Assembly: GCA_934630995.1 (NCBI GenBank)
Contig: CAKTXU010000152.1
Span: forward strand, 1 to 5,453
Source of the DNA: an uncultured Eubacteriales bacterium
GTDB lineage: Bacteria; Bacillota; Clostridia; Oscillospirales; Acutalibacteraceae
Direction of reading: 5' to 3'
Length of the DNA: 5,453 nt
Shown here: piece after piece, positions 1 through 5,453 of the stretch
How the letters are laid out: each line of letters begins with the position of its first letter
Position numbering within the stretch: the first letter of the stretch is position 1
The notes under the pieces: model-generated
Told to the model about the DNA's origin: nothing
Database searches by the model: none
Seen by the model: only the letters and a program-made list of their open reading frames with translations
Program-made: the position numbers and the translations under genes

Positions 1-1492
1 CGACATCGTCATGCTGAGTCTCCAGATAGAAAACCGCGACCTCTTCCCGCGTACCCCTGGCGACCTCTTTGCCGTCGAACAGATTCGTCACCACATACCG
101 CTCAGAGCCGTCCATCCCCATGTCCTCAAAGGGAATATGGACCTTGAACCAGGCGGATTCTCCGTTGTTGTTGGGGACGATGATGATGCCCTTGCCCCCG
201 GCATAGCGGGCATAGCACTGGAGATAATTGCCCTCAACCTCCACCTTACAGATATTGGTTTCCCGGTGATTCTTCGGGAAATAGCTGAATATCTCGGGGT
301 ACTGCCTGCGGATGCGGATCATTCTCTTAACATCCTCGAAAAACCGCGCATTCTCCGCCTTTTCTTTGGCCGCCCAGTTGATCTCATTGAAGAACAACAC
401 TCCATTGGTGGAGATATTGGTGGGGTTGTTCCACTCCTCGCCGATAAACCAGAAGGGGATGAAGGGGGCGAACAGCGCCTGATAGCCTATGCGCACCTTA
501 CTGCCCCGCACCGTGGTCTGCGTCGAGTCGTGAGAGGCCAGATTATAGGTATAGTACCGGGAAAGCCCGCCCTGACCGGCGTCGGAAAGGGCCTTGTGGC
601 CGATGCCGGTACCGTCCTTGACGCAATCCACAATATTGTTTTTCATGAAGTAACTGCCGCTCTCCCACGTCTTTCCCTCCACCAGATTGACGCCGATCTG
701 CTCGAAGTCATACACGCCGCCCTTGCGGGTATTGGTTAACTCAGAGATGATGACTATCTTCCGCCCCTGCTCATAGCAGCGGCGGCGCACCTCCTTCCAG
801 AGATCGTAGCCGGAGATGGAGGGCTCCAGATCGCACCGAAAGCCATCCGCCCCGGATTTGAGGAGGATATCCACGGCATTGCGGATATACCATTCCCGGC
901 ATTCGGGATTATCGAGATTATATCCGTAATTGCCCCAAGAATCGATGAAGCTGCCGTTTCGCTGGAACCACTCCGGGTGCTGTTCCACCAGCGGGCTCGT
1001 CTTATCCACACCCCACACCACAATGTCCAGCAGCACCCGGATATTGCGGCTGTGCGCCTCATCTACGAAGCGTTTGGCCGCCGCCCATCCCGCCTCCTTG
1101 TCGGCGGTGCCGGCGATGCGCTCGTCCACCTTGTCCGGCTCGGTGGCCGCATAGCCGTTGTTGATGGTTTTCCGGTTGGTATCCGATCGCTGATAGATGG
1201 GATTGAGCCATATGCCGTTGACTCCCATCTCCTGATAGTGATCCAGCACCTTGACGGCGCTGTCGAAATTGCCTTCCTTGGAAACCGCCTCCACTCGGAA
1301 CTGCGCCACGATGAGCTCCTTGACCCACTCCGGCGAATCCCCATCCATTTTTACCTGGCTGTCCGGCACCCACTTGGGCATAAGGCCGGCGTTGTTCAGC
1401 TTTGCCATCTCTGCTCCTCCCCGGAATTGGAATGCGCCCAGCAAAAGGGCGGCGCTCAGCATGATGCCCGTGACTTTTCTCCCCGTCCTCAC
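1..1492 (-). CDS. GH13 (alpha-amylase superfamily) glycoside hydrolase, 3'-truncated by window edge
   Basis: This reading frame is open for 497 codons from a GTG at 1492 to the left edge, with no stop. Residues are numbered from that GTG. The (beta/alpha)8 barrel of GH13 is recognisable from about residue 57. Strand 2 ends GVNGIWLNPIY (90-100). Region I is replaced by LLDIVVWGV (154-162). Region II is GFRCDLEP (217-224), with Arg219 and the nucleophile Asp221. Region III is IVIISELTN (246-254), with acid/base Glu251. Region IV is ASHD (319-322), with His321 and the stabiliser Asp322. FWFIGEEWNNP (347-357) is the usual strand-8 segment, and a beta domain follows from about 410. The protein looks nearly complete, probably lacking only a few C-terminal residues. 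Family membership is secure; the bond cleaved is not. Residues 1-27 resemble a Sec signal peptide (R2, R5, K6, then a hydrophobic core 10-23), so it may be exported. A rival ATG at 1408 has its own good ribosome binding site and would give a cytoplasmic protein. The GTG overlaps the stop of the upstream hydrolase gene as GTGA, suggesting translational coupling. Confidence 0.85.
   Translation of the reverse strand, partial: MRTGRKVTGIMLSAALLLGAFQFRGGAEMAKLNNAGLMPKWVPDSQVKMDGDSPEWVKELIVAQFRVEAVSKEGNFDSAVKVLDHYQEMGVNGIWLNPIYQRSDTNRKTINNGYAATEPDKVDERIAGTADKEAGWAAAKRFVDEAHSRNIRVLLDIVVWGVDKTSPLVEQHPEWFQRNGSFIDSWGNYGYNLDNPECREWYIRNAVDILLKSGADGFRCDLEPSISGYDLWKEVRRRCYEQGRKIVIISELTNTRKGGVYDFEQIGVNLVEGKTWESGSYFMKNNIVDCVKDGTGIGHKALSDAGQGGLSRYYTYNLASHDSTQTTVRGSKVRIGYQALFAPFIPFWFIGEEWNNPTNISTNGVLFFNEINWAAKEKAENARFFEDVKRMIRIRRQYPEIFSYFPKNHRETNICKVEVEGNYLQCYARYAGGKGIIIVPNNNGESAWFKVHIPFEDMGMDGSERYVVTNLFDGKEVARGTREEVAVFYLETQHDDV
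1416..1420 (-). promoter_or_regulatory. Shine-Dalgarno for the alternative ATG start (1408) of the GH13 gene
   Basis: GGAGG, within GGGGAGGAG, stands 7 nt before ATG at 1408-1406, which is textbook spacing. If this is the used site, the protein starts MAKLNNAG, loses the signal-peptide-like segment and is cytoplasmic like its partner. The purine-rich run also encodes Arg-Gly-Gly-Ala in the longer reading, so it could be a chance match. Confidence 0.45.
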
Positions 1493-4400
1493 ATGTCCTC
1501 CCCTTTCTGGATATACTTTATCTTGATGCCCTCCAGCCCAAAGGGGACAAGGGCATACTCGTCCGTCCAGGTTTTCTCCTCCACAATGTCGGTGCTGACG
1601 AAATCCTCGAACCCCTTCCGGCCCTTGAAGGTGCTGGGGCCGACAAAAATCGGCTCTCCCTTGATGTGATGATGGGGACCGAACAGATTGCGGTTGCTGC
1701 CGTAAAGAAGGATGGAGACCGTGTTCTCCCCATCGGAGAGCCGGTCTGTAATATCCAGCTCATATGGTGGGAAGGGGATGCTGCCGGCGAACGCGCCGTT
1801 GACTTCCACGTCGCACAGCGCGCCGTTAACCCGGCCCATTCGCAGCAGGGCGCGGCAGCCCTCCATCGGCTCTACCGAAACGGTATAGCGCACCCTGCCG
1901 CGGTAGAAGGGAAGTCCCTGCGCCGTCAATTCATCATATCTCTTAGGCTGCCGGGGGACAAGCCGGAAATCCGTTTTTGTAGCCAGTAGACAGTTCGGCC
2001 CGCGCACAAGCCCGTTCATGCCCACGTCGAAACCGCCGCCGATGTAGATGTTTTCCACCTCGATCGGACGGCAAAAACGATTGCGTTCCGTCTCGAACAC
2101 TTTCGCCAGATCCGGTTCCTTGCGAACCCTGGGGATCCGGTATTCCAGCGTCACCAGGTTTTCCCCTGTCCGGACAAGGGAGGTGATATCCAGACGGCGG
2201 ATGGATTTATCGATCCACCAGCCCAATTCCCGCTCCGGCTCCTGACCGTTGACGCGCACCTCACGGCAGTCGCCGATTTCCGCCGCCAGCCAAAGGGGCT
2301 CCCCAACCACGTCCGGTGCCGCCTGAAAGGTATACAGCACCTCCACCGGCGCCGACTCTCCTTCGCCGGCGGCGACGGCCTCGTATATCTCATCATACAG
2401 CCGGATAACAGGGCGCAAGGCGGAATACGGCCCGTTCCCGACCCGGAACCGCGCGTAATCCAGCAGCAGGGTGTTGTCGTCGCAGAGCTCTACCCTCACG
2501 TTGCGGATATATTCGGTGCGCAGAATACCGCCGTACGGTTTATACTCCTCCCTGCCGTCCTCCAGCAGAAACAGGATGCTCTGCATATGGTGGAAAACGA
2601 AATCCACATAAGTATGTCCGGCGTCGTACTCGGCGCAGAGCGGCGAGCGTTCCATGGTGCGCGGGTCCACCGTCCAAATTCGCTTCTGCCCCTGAGCGGA
2701 CAGCGTCAGCTCCCGCCGTTCATCCTCGTCGCGGTTCCATATGTAAAACCAGAGTGCGCCGCCGTCCAGCCGGGTATGCACCGCCATATCCCCTGCTATC
2801 CGGTCGCTGCCGCGTTCACGCACGGAAACCAGGCGGTTATAGTGCACGTAATCAAAATATTTCCGCAGGATTTCCCGGCGGTTCTGGATATCCTTTCCCC
2901 TTATCCGCCGGTACTTTTCTTCGATTTCCGGGTTCCTGCGGCCATTTTCCGCCGAGGGACGCTGATTGACGAATACAACGGCGCCGCCCGCCTCGGAAAA
3001 TTCGGTCAACAGGCGCAGGGTATTGGTCTCCAGCGAAAGGGCCTCCGCTACGATGACGGTGTCGTAGGAGATTTCCCCTACCCACAGACGGCCGTGTTCC
3101 ACATGGGCCATGGTCTTCATCAGCTTTTCGTCCCCGATATCGAAATCCACCTGGATGTCAATCAGGTTTTCCACCAGAACCCGGAACTGGCCGGAGATAT
3201 CCATGATCCTCGTCGGCGAATTGTCTGGCGTCCGGTAGGCGCACCATACGCTGGTCAGCGGGCTGACGACCAGGACATCGGCCGGCCGTTTCCCTCGTGA
3301 CAGGATGCTGTTTAGCCCGCATATCCAATCGGAAATCATGCCGTAACGCTCCCACCAGGGCTCCTGATAGGAATAAAAGGCGGGATAATCCCGCTTGCGG
3401 ATGCCCTTGATGGAGGTGGCCGATATGTGCAGACAGGGGAGCGTGATGCCCTGAGAGGCCTGCCAGCCCCAGATCCAAGCCATTTGCGCAAAGCTGATGT
3501 TCCATCCCGCGCATCCGTAGCTTTCGCTGAGCACCTGCCTCCGACCGAGCTGCCGCGCCGCGCTGGACACCTGACGAAGCAGCACCGGCGTGGTGATGCG
3601 CATCCCGAGATAATCAATGCCGGGCACCTGCATATAGGCATAATTGGCCATTACGCCACCGTTGCTCGCCACCTGATCGCACAGCCCGTCCTCACAGGCG
3701 AAATGACCGGTGAACTTGAGTCCGTTTTCCTCGCACCAGCGGTAAATCTTCTCGGTGAAACGATGCAGGAACAGGTCGTTCACCGTATCCCAAAAATCAT
3801 GCCGCAGGGCTTCGCAGCCCTCTCCATCGGCCGCCAGCAGCCACAGTCGGCTCAACAGGTCGTAGCCGTTGCGTTTTAAAAATTCCTCGCACAGGCAGAA
3901 GCTCCACGGCAGGCCGAAGGTATTGAGCTGCGGCTCGTCGGTGAAAACGCCGCGGATGGTATCGCCGAAATACTCCCCCAGCCGTTCACGGTAAACCTCA
4001 TGGGTTAGGCGGATGAACAGCTCCGTCGTCTCCTCCTCCAGCAGATCCGCGTAGTGAGCATTGACCTCGTAATAAAAGCAGAGGTCGGCGCCTCCCACCT
4101 CCTTCCATCCATCGGCCAGCACGTATCCGTTTCCCTGCGGCACGAATCGCGCCACCAGCCGCTGCTCCTCCGCCGGAGGCATTCCAAAAGAAAACTGAAG
4201 CTTTTTATGCTGAAATCTTTCGCCTAGCTGCGGGATCTTACCGGAGGCAAAGCCGCTGGGCCAGCCGTCCTCGTCATAAATCCAGACCTGAATTCCCTGC
4301 TTTTTAGCCTCGTCCACCGCCGCCGAAAGGGCGCGAAACCAGTCGTCCCCCATATACTCCAGCAGCAGGCCCGCACGTGCGTGCACGAAAAAGCCGTTGA

Positions 4401-4584
4401 TGCCCTTATCTCGGAAATCCCGGATCTGTTCGCGGATTTCCGTCTCCTTCATATCCGTGTTCCAGCTCCAAAAGCTCAGACTCCGGAAACGGTTGTCAAA
4501 GCCATCCGGGTCATATGTTGCCATTGCCCCCTGGAGTCCCGGAGACTGCCGTTCCTGTTTTTCAACTTGTTTCACCTGTATCAT
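1489..4584 (-). CDS. GH106-like (alpha-L-rhamnosidase family) glycoside hydrolase
   Basis: This is a large hydrolase of about 1031 residues, typical in length for bacterial GH106-like proteins. Residues are numbered from ATG 4584. The N-terminal barrel carries the family signatures FWSWN (38-42), GFFVHAR (64-70), WIYDEDGWPSG (101-111) and GVFTDEPQL (212-220). Further barrel segments are FTGHFACEDG (291-300) and VLSESYGCAGWN (351-362). Glu217 and Glu354 are plausible catalytic acids (inference). Residues 435-540 resemble the glutamine-amidotransferase-like fold seen in this family, with the DFDIGDEKL segment near 480. The C-terminal third contains two beta-sandwich, GH2-type sugar-binding-like segments, near 764-816 and 893-972. 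There is no signal peptide or membrane segment, so it should act in the cytoplasm on imported glycosides. Known GH106 members release alpha-L-rhamnose; relatives of this length are poorly characterised, so the exact sugar is open. I chose ATG 4584 because GGAGG lies 10 nt upstream. ATG 4593 is only 1 nt from that GGAGG, ATG 4524 has only a G-run before it, and TTG 4704 has no convincing site. It is the first gene of the operon. Confidence 0.82.
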   Translation of the reverse strand: MIQVKQVEKQERQSPGLQGAMATYDPDGFDNRFRSLSFWSWNTDMKETEIREQIRDFRDKGINGFFVHARAGLLLEYMGDDWFRALSAAVDEAKKQGIQVWIYDEDGWPSGFASGKIPQLGERFQHKKLQFSFGMPPAEEQRLVARFVPQGNGYVLADGWKEVGGADLCFYYEVNAHYADLLEEETTELFIRLTHEVYRERLGEYFGDTIRGVFTDEPQLNTFGLPWSFCLCEEFLKRNGYDLLSRLWLLAADGEGCEALRHDFWDTVNDLFLHRFTEKIYRWCEENGLKFTGHFACEDGLCDQVASNGGVMANYAYMQVPGIDYLGMRITTPVLLRQVSSAARQLGRRQVLSESYGCAGWNISFAQMAWIWGWQASQGITLPCLHISATSIKGIRKRDYPAFYSYQEPWWERYGMISDWICGLNSILSRGKRPADVLVVSPLTSVWCAYRTPDNSPTRIMDISGQFRVLVENLIDIQVDFDIGDEKLMKTMAHVEHGRLWVGEISYDTVIVAEALSLETNTLRLLTEFSEAGGAVVFVNQRPSAENGRRNPEIEEKYRRIRGKDIQNRREILRKYFDYVHYNRLVSVRERGSDRIAGDMAVHTRLDGGALWFYIWNRDEDERRELTLSAQGQKRIWTVDPRTMERSPLCAEYDAGHTYVDFVFHHMQSILFLLEDGREEYKPYGGILRTEYIRNVRVELCDDNTLLLDYARFRVGNGPYSALRPVIRLYDEIYEAVAAGEGESAPVEVLYTFQAAPDVVGEPLWLAAEIGDCREVRVNGQEPERELGWWIDKSIRRLDITSLVRTGENLVTLEYRIPRVRKEPDLAKVFETERNRFCRPIEVENIYIGGGFDVGMNGLVRGPNCLLATKTDFRLVPRQPKRYDELTAQGLPFYRGRVRYTVSVEPMEGCRALLRMGRVNGALCDVEVNGAFAGSIPFPPYELDITDRLSDGENTVSILLYGSNRNLFGPHHHIKGEPIFVGPSTFKGRKGFEDFVSTDIVEEKTWTDEYALVPFGLEGIKIKYIQKGEDM
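1497..1501 (-). promoter_or_regulatory. Shine-Dalgarno for the GTG start of the GH13 gene
   Basis: GGAGG, within AAAGGGGAGG on the minus strand, lies 4 nt before the GTG at 1492 and inside the last codons of the upstream hydrolase gene. The spacing is a little short but usable. Together with the 4-nt GTGA overlap it supports coupled translation of the two genes. Confidence 0.5.
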
Positions 4585-4594
4585 CTGCTTCATC

Positions 4595-4599
4595 CCTCC
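4595..4599 (-). promoter_or_regulatory. Shine-Dalgarno of the GH106-like gene
   Basis: GGAGG lies 10 nt before ATG 4584 and 1 nt before ATG 4593. The spacing rules out 4593 and makes 4584 the best supported start. Part of the site sits inside a perfect 10-bp palindrome, TCCGTACGGA (4597-4606). Confidence 0.55.
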
Positions 4600-4626
4600 G
4601 TACGGACGCCCTGCGGCATCCGCACT

Positions 4627-4660
4627 TTTCCGGATATAAAAGGCTGCGCGGCTCCGGAAA
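4627..4660 (-). repeat. Inverted repeat in the operon leader
   Basis: TTTCCGGA and its exact complement TCCGGAAA are separated by 18 nt in the untranslated leader, and can form an 8-bp stem in the transcript. Without a U-tract it may only stabilise mRNA or shape access to the ribosome binding site about 30 nt downstream. It could also be chance. Confidence 0.35.
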
Positions 4661-4728
4661 TAATTTATGCGCTTTAAAAAAGGCAGCCACAGAGTTCCTT
4701 TCAATTCGTTTTAGGGGTGTCCGTCATA

Positions 4729-4744
4729 ATTAAAACGCTTTAAT
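4729..4744 (-). promoter_or_regulatory. LacI-family operator (cre-like palindrome)
   Basis: ATTAAAACGCTTTAAT is a 16-bp near-palindrome (14 of 16 positions symmetric) with the central CG typical of LacI/GalR operators. It occupies about +1 to +16 of the predicted promoter, where bound repressor would block initiation. Read on the minus strand, the core TTAAAGCGTTTTAA fits the CcpA cre consensus TGWAAGCGNTNWCA except at positions 2 and 13, which are mirror-image positions. The adjacent LacI-family regulator is the most likely ligand; CcpA is the alternative. Confidence 0.7.
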
Positions 4745-4750
4745 AAGCTC

Positions 4751-4779
4751 AGTCTACCTTTATTCCCTTCATTTGTCAA
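4751..4779 (-). promoter_or_regulatory. SigA-type promoter of the glycoside hydrolase operon
   Basis: On the minus strand a perfect -35 TTGACA (4779-4774) is followed after exactly 17 bp by TAGACT (4756-4751), which matches the -10 consensus at 4 of 6 bases. The predicted start is an A near 4744, directly at the operator-like palindrome. The surrounding DNA is more AT-rich than the flanking genes, as expected for a promoter region. Confidence 0.75.
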
Positions 4780-4865
4780 GACATTTCTGGCAACTCTCAC
4801 CAAAAAACGCATAATTCGTGATTTGGCTGAAATAAGGAGAGAATTCTCGTTACTATCGACAAAGA

Positions 4866-4907
4866 CGCCCTGCAGCCCCGTCAGGGTAGGACGGGAGAAG
4901 CAGGGCG
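4866..4907 (-). terminator. Two-tiered hairpin, probable terminator after the LacI-type gene
   Basis: CGCCCTGC (4866-4873) pairs with GCAGGGCG (4900-4907), and an inner CCCGTC (4877-4882) pairs with GACGGG (4890-4895) around a 7-nt loop. It begins 27 nt past the regulator's stop codon and precedes the next promoter, so termination of the regulator transcript is the natural role. In that direction the tail is a weak TCTTTGT. The better T-run, CCTTTTATT, lies on the plus-strand side, so it may work in both directions. Confidence 0.65.
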
Positions 4908-4934
4908 CCTTTTATTGCTTGCGGCAGGTAGGGT

Positions 4935-5453
4935 TCAGGAGGATTCCCGTTCCACCAGCCGGGGCGTGAGGGTGATATGCTGAGGGGGCAACATCTTGTT
5001 CTTGCTCTCAATCTGGTTGAGCACGATGCGGGCCGCTATTTCCCCGATGCTGGAGTTGTTGGCGTCCACCGATGTCAGCGTAATCGGCAGATAGGCATCC
5101 AGCTTTATGTTGTCATACCCCACCACAGCGCAGTCCTTTGGAATGGAGCGCCCGCTGTCGCAGACAGCACGGATGGTCGCATAGGCAATTAAATCATACA
5201 GGCAAAAAAAGCCGGTGATCTCCGGATGCTCTGTAAGAAGCGCGGTGACCGAATCCCGTATCGCATCGAAGTCCTGCGAATTGCGCAACACGTATTCCGG
5301 ACGGTATTCCAGGCCATACAGGGCCAGCGCCTTTTTATAGCCGGCTAGACGCAGCGCGCCCTGCGCCTCCGAAGTTTCCCCGGAGATAAAGGCGATATGC
5401 GTATGACCCTTTTTGACCAGGTGCTCAACAGCGATGAAGGCGCCCTCCTCCAT
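4935..5453 (-). CDS. LacI/GalR-family transcriptional regulator, 5'-truncated by window edge
   Basis: The visible 172 residues are the C-terminal part of the periplasmic-binding-protein-like effector domain. Typical family landmarks appear in order: EGAFIAVEHLVKKGHTHIAFISG (residues 3-25 of the visible part), GFFCLYDLIAYATIRAV (81-97), IPKDCAVVGYDN (104-115), LPITLTSVD (122-130) and the C-terminal TLTPRLVERESS. Family members usually have about 330-340 residues, so roughly half is missing, including the helix-turn-helix and hinge helix. The Met at the right edge is most likely internal, not the start. The gene lies directly upstream of, and in the same direction as, the hydrolase operon, whose promoter carries a LacI-type palindrome, so it is probably the local repressor. 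The effector sugar cannot be told from this fragment. Confidence 0.92.
   Translation of the reverse strand: MEEGAFIAVEHLVKKGHTHIAFISGETSEAQGALRLAGYKKALALYGLEYRPEYVLRNSQDFDAIRDSVTALLTEHPEITGFFCLYDLIAYATIRAVCDSGRSIPKDCAVVGYDNIKLDAYLPITLTSVDANNSSIGEIAARIVLNQIESKNKMLPPQHITLTPRLVERESS

Larger units (their letters stand above)
4585..4744 (-). other. Predicted 5' leader of the glycoside hydrolase operon
   Basis: The stretch runs about 160 nt from the predicted transcription start at 4744 to the chosen start codon. It contains the operator-like palindrome at its 5' end. An 8-codon open frame (4727-4701, MTDTPKTN) ends at the TTG at 4704. An inverted repeat TTTCCGGA/TCCGGAAA lies at 4660-4653 and 4634-4627 with an 18-nt loop, and a small hairpin TGCGG-3 nt-CCGCA at 4624-4612. 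No T-run follows either hairpin, so these are not terminators. I recognise no riboswitch class. Confidence 0.4.

Noticed and set aside
11..739. Long plus-strand open frame (242 codons)
   Set aside because: It is antisense to the GH13 gene, which shows catalytic motifs across the same bases; the plus-strand translation has no recognisable domain and no ribosome binding site that I could see.
977..1669. Plus-strand open frame (230 codons)
   Set aside because: It spans the junction of the two hydrolase genes in antisense and shows no family motif. It is a by-product of GC-rich coding sequence.
2587..3300. Plus-strand open frame (237 codons)
   Set aside because: It lies wholly antisense to the GH106-like gene, whose frame is continuous and carries family motifs throughout.
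4585..4704. N-terminal extension of the GH106-like protein from TTG 4704
   Set aside because: The start would be TTG without a convincing Shine-Dalgarno, the extra 40 residues look neither like a signal peptide nor like the family, and a GGAGG-served ATG exists at 4584.
4839..4848. Perfect 10-bp palindrome GAGAATTCTC
   Set aside because: It lies about 60 bp upstream of the -35 box, lacks the central CG of the operator and has no second copy, so chance is the simplest explanation.
5204..5210. Run of seven A (T7 in the coding strand) in the regulator gene, a possible frameshift or slippage site
   Set aside because: The frame reads through as ITGFFCLYD, exactly as expected for the family, so there is no sign of disruption.

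Overview
The window is a piece of a carbohydrate-utilisation locus. It probably comes from a moderately GC-rich Gram-positive bacterium of the Bacillota, either a gut Clostridia-type or a Paenibacillus-like lineage. The pointers are strong GGAGG ribosome binding sites, a near-consensus SigA-type promoter, a CG-centred operator resembling a cre site, a LacI/GalR regulator, and two sugar-cleaving enzymes in one operon. No 16S or other taxonomic marker is present, so the lineage is inference.

All real genes lie on the minus strand, so the locus reads right to left. (1) At 5453-4935 is the C-terminal half of a LacI/GalR-family regulator; its start and DNA-binding domain lie beyond the right edge. 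(2) At 4934-4585 is about 350 bp without a gene. It holds a two-tiered hairpin just after the regulator (4907-4866), a TTGACA-17 bp-TAGACT promoter (4779-4751), a 16-bp operator-like palindrome exactly at the predicted transcription start (4744-4729), and a leader of about 160 nt. (3) At 4584-1489 is a large glycoside hydrolase of the GH106 (alpha-L-rhamnosidase) type. (4) At 1492-1, overlapping the previous stop codon by the GTGA arrangement and running off the left edge, is a GH13 (alpha-amylase superfamily) enzyme. It keeps the catalytic Asp/Glu/Asp residues but has unusual flanking residues in the conserved regions.

The simplest reading is that the LacI-type regulator senses a sugar released by, or entering with, a glycoside and represses the two-gene enzyme operon by binding at +1 to +16. 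The GH106-like enzyme would remove a sugar such as rhamnose, and the GH13-like enzyme would cleave an alpha-glucosidic linkage in the same substrate. The substrate cannot be read from the sequence. The points most worth a second look are the divergent GH13 active-site motifs, the unresolved choice between an exported and a cytoplasmic GH13 start, and the operator architecture. I saw no mobile element, CRISPR array, tRNA or rRNA.
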